From assembly GCF_023168145.1 (NCBI RefSeq), contig NZ_BQYK01000004.1:341085-405084 (forward strand): a stretch of DNA of 64,000 bases, given 5' to 3'. The stretch is from Sporosarcina sp. NCCP-2222. Its GTDB lineage: Bacteria; Bacillota; Bacilli; Bacillales_A; Planococcaceae. Within the stretch, counting starts at the first letter, position 1, and every line of letters starts with the position of its first letter. Below the pieces are notes generated by a model. It worked only from the letters and a program-made list of their open reading frames with translations. It had not been told where the DNA came from and searched no databases. A program made the position numbers and the translations under genes. This document shows positions 59,074-64,000 of the stretch, piece after piece.

Positions 59074-60453
59074 TTACAATTTTGGAATGGTGATGGTGAA
59101 CGTCGTTCCTTCTCCTTCTACACTAGCCACTTCAATCGTTCCTTTATGTAGCGTGACGACCTGTTGGACGATGGAGAGCCCAAGCCCGGTCCCTTCGATA
59201 TTCCGCGTGCGGGAATCATCGACCCGGTAAAATCGTTCGTACAGCTTATCCAAATGGGACGCAGGAATGCCAATGCCTGTATCTCGCACCGTCACAATGG
59301 CGCAGTCCTCCTCATTCACTGCCGCCACTTCAATTTCCCCGCCTTCTTCTGTGTATTTTACCGCGTTGGAAAGCAGATTCTCCCACACTTTTTCGAGGAA
59401 TGCGGGATCCCCCTCCACTTCGATCTTCTCAATATCCATGGATAAGGACAGCACTTTATCCTCCAGCGCCCATCGATATTTACGGACAATGTCTTTTAAT
59501 TGCTCATCCAAGCGGAACCTTTTGTAGCGCAACGGGGATTCCAATTGGTCCAGTGACGTAAGGAGAAGCAGCTGCTTCGTAAGTGTTGACAGCCGGTCTG
59601 TTTCGGAATTAATGATGCTCACGTAGTTCGTCCGTTCTTCTTCCCGGACAGCCGGGTCCAGCAGCAACGTCGCATACCCTTTAATGTTTAAGAGCGGCGA
59701 CTGGAAATCATGCGACACGTCACTGATGAATTGTTTTCTCATCCGGTCACTCTGCTGAAGCCGATCGACCATCTTTTGAAAACTGCTCGCCAGCTGGCCA
59801 ATTTCATCCCGCCGCTGAATGTCGATCGGCTCATCGAAACGCTCCTGCGCTACCTTTTTCGTAGCTGCTGTCAGCTTTGTAATCGGTTCGATCAGTTTCT
59901 TCGCGACAATCAGCATCGACAGCAAACTGAAAATCGCCATGACAATGACCATGCCGCCCAGCAAATAATGGACCTCTGTGAACAGGAACTTGATATCCGG
60001 CCGCATGAACAACGCATAATTTTTCCCGCCATGCGCGAACGGCACGCCGACCGTGTTCGCCAGCTGATCGGAGAAGAATCCAGTCATGAACGTCTCTGTC
60101 TTCAAGTCTCGCATCCCGTGGTAGGAATCACCTGCAAGAACTTCGTCCAATGTAGCAGCCGAAAGATCCATTTTTCTAAAAGGTGCGCCGTACAGAACAG
60201 CCTCCCGATCTTCATTCACTACATACAGCTTGTACCCGATCGCTGCCTGCGTCTGCAAATACAGATTTAGGTCAAGTTCCTCGTCGTTCTCGATGAATGA
60301 CGCAATCTGCTCTGCTATGTTCATATTCTTCGCATCATTTTTCCCTTTAAGCTGCTGGTGGTAATATGTATTGACAACGAGAAAGGCAACCAGGGCACTC
60401 GTCATCATTATGCCGACCGTGAAAGACAGAAACCTTCCATATAACGACTTCAT
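59074..60453 (-). CDS. Sensor histidine kinase with outer sensor and HAMP
   Basis: A 459-aa kinase: helix 1 at about 9-28, outer domain about 30-165, helix 2 about 168-190, HAMP to about 240, H-box FISDVSHDFQSPLLNIKGYA, N-box ENLLSNAVKYTEEG, G-boxes VRDTGIGIP and EGTGLGLSI. Its start overlaps the regulator stop by four bases. The signal is unknown; the MMPL gene nearby is a candidate target. Confidence 0.88.
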   Translation of the reverse strand: MKSLYGRFLSFTVGIMMTSALVAFLVVNTYYHQQLKGKNDAKNMNIAEQIASFIENDEELDLNLYLQTQAAIGYKLYVVNEDREAVLYGAPFRKMDLSAATLDEVLAGDSYHGMRDLKTETFMTGFFSDQLANTVGVPFAHGGKNYALFMRPDIKFLFTEVHYLLGGMVIVMAIFSLLSMLIVAKKLIEPITKLTAATKKVAQERFDEPIDIQRRDEIGQLASSFQKMVDRLQQSDRMRKQFISDVSHDFQSPLLNIKGYATLLLDPAVREEERTNYVSIINSETDRLSTLTKQLLLLTSLDQLESPLRYKRFRLDEQLKDIVRKYRWALEDKVLSLSMDIEKIEVEGDPAFLEKVWENLLSNAVKYTEEGGEIEVAAVNEEDCAIVTVRDTGIGIPASHLDKLYERFYRVDDSRTRNIEGTGLGLSIVQQVVTLHKGTIEVASVEGEGTTFTITIPKL

Positions 60454-61121
60454 ACTTCATCCGTCTCCAGCTTATAGCCAACGCCGCGCACAGTCGTGAT
60501 CCGGACAGGATCTCCAAGGCTTCCAAGCTTGTCACGGAGCCGTTTCACATGAACATTGAGTGTCTGCTCGTCCCCTGCGTAATCGTATCCCCAGACGCGC
60601 TCGATCAGGAAGTCGCGTTCAAACACATGATTCGGTTTGGAGGCAAGCACCGACAACAGCTCAAATTCCTTGAGCGGCAGGAGCAGCACTTTATTGCCAA
60701 CTGTAACTTCATAGCTCTGTCGATTGATTTGCAATGGGCCGGCTTCGATCTGCACACCGACCGCTTTATCGTAACGACGTAGAATGGCATTGATCCGGAA
60801 CAGCAGCTCCTTCGGCTCGAACGGCTTAACGACATAATCATCAGACCCGGCTAGAAAGCCCTTTTCCTTATCCTCCAGTTCCCCTTTCGCCGTCAACAAT
60901 AAAACCGGTACATCCGCCTCACGCAGCTTTTTCGTTAGGGTGAAGCCGTCCATCCCGGGCATCATGACATCGACAACTGCGAGATCAGGCACATTCTTTT
61001 CAAGCATGGCAAGCGCCTCCATGCCATTCAATGCTTTTTGCACGGTATACCTCGCCTGCGTCAAGTGAATCGCCACCAGTTCCAAAATATGCAGATCGTC
61101 ATCCACAACTAATATATTCAT
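60450..61121 (-). CDS. OmpR-family response regulator
   Basis: A 223-aa regulator: MNILVVDDDLHILELV, phospho-Asp in DLAVVDVMMPGMDG, KPF, winged helix FERDFLIERVWGYDYAGDEQ then TLNVHVKRLRDKLG. ATG at 61121 behind GGGGAGG. It overlaps the yihY-like gene by four bases upstream and the kinase downstream, giving a three-gene operon. Confidence 0.9.
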   Translation of the reverse strand: MNILVVDDDLHILELVAIHLTQARYTVQKALNGMEALAMLEKNVPDLAVVDVMMPGMDGFTLTKKLREADVPVLLLTAKGELEDKEKGFLAGSDDYVVKPFEPKELLFRINAILRRYDKAVGVQIEAGPLQINRQSYEVTVGNKVLLLPLKEFELLSVLASKPNHVFERDFLIERVWGYDYAGDEQTLNVHVKRLRDKLGSLGDPVRITTVRGVGYKLETDEV

Positions 61122-61942
61122 CCAGACCTCCCCTTCCTTTTCAATGCTTTGCGCCATTCCGCATTCAGCAGCCCGGAAACCAGGATGATAACCGCCGTCA
61201 TATAAAACCAGAGGACAAGCAGAATGACACCCGATATTTGGCCATATAATCGATTATACTCCACCTTTTGCACATACCCGTCAAATACGAGCGAGAACAA
61301 TTGCCAGCCAAGTGCCGAAAACACCGCACCGGGCAGCACTTCCATCAATGTCATTCTCCCCGTCGGGACTACCTTGTAAAAGAGAAGAAAAAAGTTGAAC
61401 AGGAACAACGTCCCAATTCCCCATTTCAACAAAGGCCATACATAGAGCCAGCCTTGCCAATCCTCCAAGGTATCGTAATAGGACACGACCTCATGCAAGG
61501 ACCGTTCGATCAAAGGCAGAAATAAGGATAACGAAATGACAGCCATGAACAGCAGCGTTACCCCGAGGTCCCGGATAATCGCCTGCAGAATGCCGTATTT
61601 CCGGATGTAGCCGTTCGCCAGGTCAAGTGACCGGGCAAGCGACTGGACGGCCACAGAAGACAGCCAGAATGCCACAGCAAGACTCGTATAGAGGACATTG
61701 CCTTGCACTTTATAGAGCAGGCCTTTGACATTCTGTTCAATGATGACATACGCCTCTTCTGGCGCGAATGGTCGGATGAATGCAAGCAGCCATTGTTCAT
61801 TCACCGGCAAATAGCTGAGCAGTGAAAAGAGGAAAATAAGGAACGGAAACATCGAAAGCAACAGGTAATAGGCCGTTTGGGCGGCCTGGTCGAAAAATCG
61901 CTCCTTGAAAAAGCGGACCGCTACGTTTCGGATGATGGTCAT
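61118..61942 (-). CDS. YihY/BrkB-family membrane protein
   Basis: A 274-aa protein with six helices: RFFKERFFDQAAQTAYYLLL at the N-terminus and RLYGQISGVILLVLWFYMTA near the C-terminus mark the family (once misnamed RNase BN). Role unknown, perhaps lipid or envelope related. ATG behind AAAAGGAGACG. Overlaps the response regulator gene. Confidence 0.88.
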   Translation of the reverse strand: MTIIRNVAVRFFKERFFDQAAQTAYYLLLSMFPFLIFLFSLLSYLPVNEQWLLAFIRPFAPEEAYVIIEQNVKGLLYKVQGNVLYTSLAVAFWLSSVAVQSLARSLDLANGYIRKYGILQAIIRDLGVTLLFMAVISLSLFLPLIERSLHEVVSYYDTLEDWQGWLYVWPLLKWGIGTLFLFNFFLLFYKVVPTGRMTLMEVLPGAVFSALGWQLFSLVFDGYVQKVEYNRLYGQISGVILLVLWFYMTAVIILVSGLLNAEWRKALKRKGRSG

Positions 61943-62028
61943 CGTCTCCTTTTCTTATGAAAAAGCCTTGAAACAAGTGTACGCATTCACTCCATTGAAC
62001 ATTCACTATCCGCTTCGTCCGCAAAACC

Positions 62029-62943
62029 TTATGTCAGTTTTCGTGACTCCCCGAGTTGCAACACATGCAGATGAGACGGATCCATCTTCAGCCTGTCCCA
62101 CTCCGCATGCATCCGGTCGAGCGCTTCTTTCGGCGTATCATCAGCCAGCATGAAGGCGCCAAAATGGATTGGAACCATGTGGCCCGCTTTCGCATCAAGG
62201 AACGCTTGAATGGCTTCCTCGGGATTCACATGCTGTTCCTTCATGAACCACTCGGGCTCATACGCCCCGATCGGCATAAGGCAGTAATCGATGGTGAACC
62301 GATCTCCGATCTCCTTGAAACCTCGGAAATACCCGCTGTCTCCAGCGAAATAGACCGTCGGCCCGTTATCCGGCTCAATCACCCAGCCGCCCCAATGGGA
62401 CCGATTCGTATCAAACAGCGTACGCTTGGTCCAATGCTGTGCGGGTACAAATGTGAGCAAGAGCGATTTAAATTGAACATGCTCCCACCATTGGAACTCC
62501 TGCACATCGTAAAGACCATACCGCTCAAATGTACGCTTCAATCCAGCCGGCACAAAGAACTTTGGCTTACCGGGCAGCCGCTTGATCGACTGATAATGGA
62601 GATGATCATAATGACTATGGGACAGCAGCACAATGTCAATGTCCGGCAATTCATCAAGACGCAGTCCAGGCTCAGTCAGCCGCCGGTACATGCCCAGCCA
62701 TTTCGCCCATACCGGATCTGTGATTAGGTTCACACCATCCAGTTGGATCAATAGCGTGGAATGTCCAATGAACGTGATGGTCGGTACATCCCGATTCTCC
62801 TTCAGCCAGCCGACCTCTTTGATCTTTGCCTGTGGATGATGATAGGACAAATCTTTATGTTTTTTTCGGCGCTCCCGTTGCCATTGCAGCAAATCTTTGA
62901 ACGAACCTGTTACATCCACATCATCCAAATTAGAATAACGCAT
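62029..62943 (-). CDS. MBL-fold metal-dependent hydrolase (NAPE-PLD/UlaG-like)
   Basis: A 304-aa metallo-beta-lactamase-fold enzyme. Zinc motifs: LLSHSHYDHLHYQSIKRLPG (HxHxDH), FVPAQHWTKRTL, YFAGDSGYF and late MVPIHFGAF. The long WWE and PAQHW features are those of the phospholipase D-like (NAPE-PLD) group. ATG behind GGGGGATTAATCAAG. Substrate unknown; monocistronic. Confidence 0.88.
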   Translation of the reverse strand: MRYSNLDDVDVTGSFKDLLQWQRERRKKHKDLSYHHPQAKIKEVGWLKENRDVPTITFIGHSTLLIQLDGVNLITDPVWAKWLGMYRRLTEPGLRLDELPDIDIVLLSHSHYDHLHYQSIKRLPGKPKFFVPAGLKRTFERYGLYDVQEFQWWEHVQFKSLLLTFVPAQHWTKRTLFDTNRSHWGGWVIEPDNGPTVYFAGDSGYFRGFKEIGDRFTIDYCLMPIGAYEPEWFMKEQHVNPEEAIQAFLDAKAGHMVPIHFGAFMLADDTPKEALDRMHAEWDRLKMDPSHLHVLQLGESRKLT

Positions 62944-63120
62944 CTTGATTAATCCCCCTTTTCCCTATTTTATGAAATTAAGATTCATCTCTTCAATGAA
63001 AAACCCTTTCTGCAGTAACCATGGCAACTCGAGGATGGAGACCGACTCTACATAATGCCATTGGCTTGGTGAGTGGATGGTGTGGGGTTATCTCTGAGTG
63101 GACTCTTAGGTTGATGGAGA

Positions 63121-63240
63121 TTTTCTGGCGTTCATCCGTGTTTTCTGGCGTTCACGTCGATTTTCTGGCGTGCGCACCGGTTATCTGGCGTTCACCTCGT
63201 TTTTCTGGCGTGCGCGCCGGTTATCTAGTGCTCTACTGCA
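63121..63240. repeat. Array B: five to six 20-nt units with core TTTTCTGGCG
   Basis: Units start at 63121, 63141, 63161, 63181, 63201 and, degenerate, 63221; period exactly 20 nt. The core is TTWTCTGGCG. The variable halves alternate between a TTCAC type and a TGCGC type, so units 2/4 and 3/5 match each other best. The last degenerate unit runs straight into the FTR1 remnant. Confidence 0.9.
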
Positions 63241-63423
63241 AAATATCTTTCATTGCTACAAGTGACAGATGTCTTACCAACTCATATCATCTCGGGTCTG
63301 CCGATCGTCAACCTCATCGGCTTCTACCCCACTCAAGAAACATTGATTGGCCAATCACTCCTGCTGCTCGTCATTGCAGGAACGATGGTTTACAAAAGAA
63401 AGCAAGAGCTTTCAACAATTTGA
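63241..63423 (+). pseudogene. C-terminal remnant of an FTR1-family iron permease
   Basis: An open frame of about 60 codons to TGA 63421 reads VLPTHIISGLPIVNLIGFYP then TQETLIGQSLLLLVIAGTMV and YKRKQEL: the last membrane helices of EfeU/FTR1 ferrous/ferric permeases. The rest of the gene is missing; the break coincides with the end of array B. A terminator follows. Confidence 0.75.
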
Positions 63424-63440
63424 GATCCTCTAAAGATTTA

Positions 63441-63483
63441 GGCTGCAGCCTTATCAGATTTCTGATGAGACTGCGGCTTTTTT
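63441..63483 (+). terminator. Terminator after FTR1 remnant
   Basis: GCTGCAG-CTTATCAG pairs with CTGATGAG-CTGCGGC, followed by TTTTTTT. Confidence 0.85.
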
Positions 63484-63884
63484 TGTGATGGGGGCATTTA
63501 TTCTGGTAAGGCTCGGTATGCTGTGATAGGATTGCCTGCCTTAATAGGTGTGGTTAATAAGTTGTACTTTTGTAGTTTTGCTGACTACACGTTGCTGGAT
63601 GTGACTAACGAGGAGAGGCATGGCCTAGTTATATGGAGATCTCTAGCTGAAGAAGAATTAACTTGTTAGATCCGTTAGAATTGTAGTCAAGCGGTGATCA
63701 ATTTGGGTTAGACGGTGATAGAAAGGAATTCAAGGAGATTGGCGATTTGATCATCTCTCAGGATCTCGCTCCAAAGGGAAGCTCTTGCGGCAAAGCCGCT
63801 TTACTAGCCTTCGGTTCCTGCTTGCAATAAGTGTTTCTTATAAGATCTTTAAAGATACCTTACGGTATCTATTAGATTCAAGCA
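63484..63884. other. Noncoding spacer before the rRNA operon end
   Basis: About 400 bp with no gene and no tRNA cloverleaf. It contains two 21-nt repeat units (63692, 63713) and a small hairpin AGATACC/GGTATCT (63853-63870). Confidence 0.6.
63692..63733. repeat. Array E: two 21-nt units with core CGGTGAT
   Basis: CGGTGATCA at 63692 and CGGTGATAG at 63713 are 21 nt apart, the same core and period as arrays C and D. Confidence 0.6.
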
Positions 63885-63914
63885 CAAAAAAACCATCCCC
63901 CACAGGGGATGGCC
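63885..63914 (-). terminator. rRNA operon terminator
   Basis: On the minus strand CCATCCCC and GGGGATGG pair around TGTG and are followed by eight Us. Confidence 0.9.
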
Positions 63915-63918
63915 TTTG

Positions 63919-64000
63919 CCCGGCGACGTCCTACTCTCACAGGGGGAAGCCCCCTACTACCATCGGCGCTGAAGAACTTAACTTCCGTGTTCGGTATGGG
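63919..64000 (-). rRNA. rrf: 5S rRNA, 3' part (gene continues beyond window)
   Basis: Read on the minus strand it contains CCCATACCGAACACGGAAGT, then GTAGGGGGCTTCCCCCTGTG and AGAGTAGGACGTCGCC, the conserved 5S sequence. The 5' third lies outside the window. It ends a few bases before the terminator, so it closes an rRNA operon. Confidence 0.95.

Noticed and set aside
63021..63488. 155-codon plus-strand frame across array B
   Set aside because: It runs through the repeat array and then through the FTR1 remnant in the wrong frame; no start signals.
63484..63884. tRNA genes next to the rRNA operon
   Set aside because: No cloverleaf with T-loop GGTTCRANNCC found in this spacer on either strand.

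Overview
The window comes from a low-to-mid GC, Gram-positive, motile Bacillales bacterium. The best fit is the Planococcaceae/Caryophanaceae group (Sporosarcina-like), which is an inference. Support comes from strong GGAGG ribosome binding sites with frequent TTG/GTG starts, sigma-B-type promoters, a T-box, MhqR and Fur boxes, yxlEFG, CsbD, YflT-like and DUF3243 proteins, and a 5S rRNA gene on the minus strand at the right edge. Coding is dense, with several low-GC accessory islands.

Layout. 1-2.6 kb: a GMC oxidoreductase with its Tat-targeted small subunit, and a lipoprotein sugar dehydrogenase. 2.8-5.9 kb: an orphan flagellin and general-stress small proteins with sigma-B-like promoters. 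6-7.9 kb: yxlEFG without sigY. 8-13.2 kb: a PfkB sugar kinase, AlaX trans-editing protein, a decayed cytochrome c and a two-gene sucrose-phosphate synthase/phosphatase operon behind a sigma-B-like promoter. 13.2-16.3 kb: T-box-controlled prolyl-tRNA synthetase, a zinc-peptidase-like protein and YqeY. 16.4-24 kb: MFS exporter, a 21-nt repeat array, Fur-box nitroreductase, thiosulfate uptake (TsuA/TusA), and a methyltransferase and a GNAT acetyltransferase that both lie behind a nearly identical MxKLW leader peptide. 24-43 kb: an ECF sigma/anti-sigma pair, two two-component-system/ABC drug-response modules (the first of actinobacterial flavour), an MhqR quinone-detoxification operon, a LysE exporter with an XRE-cupin regulator, an AAA ATPase with a small partner, two facing 21-nt repeat arrays, and a NatAB-like ABC exporter with a PadR-DUF2812 pair.

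44-56.4 kb is the most plastic stretch. It holds a MocR regulator, a truncated topB copy, a type I toxin-antitoxin locus (Hol_Tox-like toxin plus antisense RNA), intact topB, brnQ, an aberrant enhancer-binding-protein-type regulator that lacks GAFTGA, a scrambled topB/brnQ fragment, and a low-GC cassette of sigma factor, YvrJ/UviB-like small membrane proteins and an amidase. The cassette is bracketed by a 63-bp direct repeat. 56.4-63 kb: an MMPL exporter, a two-component system, YihY, and an MBL-fold hydrolase. 63-64 kb: a 20-nt repeat array abutting an FTR1 permease remnant, a two-unit repeat, then the rRNA operon end.

Most noteworthy signals: (i) two unrelated genes with a shared leader-peptide cassette of identical geometry; (ii) at least four intergenic arrays of exactly 20 or 21 nt period with short conserved cores; (iii) the compact UviA/UviB-like putative lysis cassette between direct repeats; (iv) the type I toxin-antitoxin locus wedged between two copies of the topB 5' end; (v) the degenerate AAA+ regulator next to brnQ.
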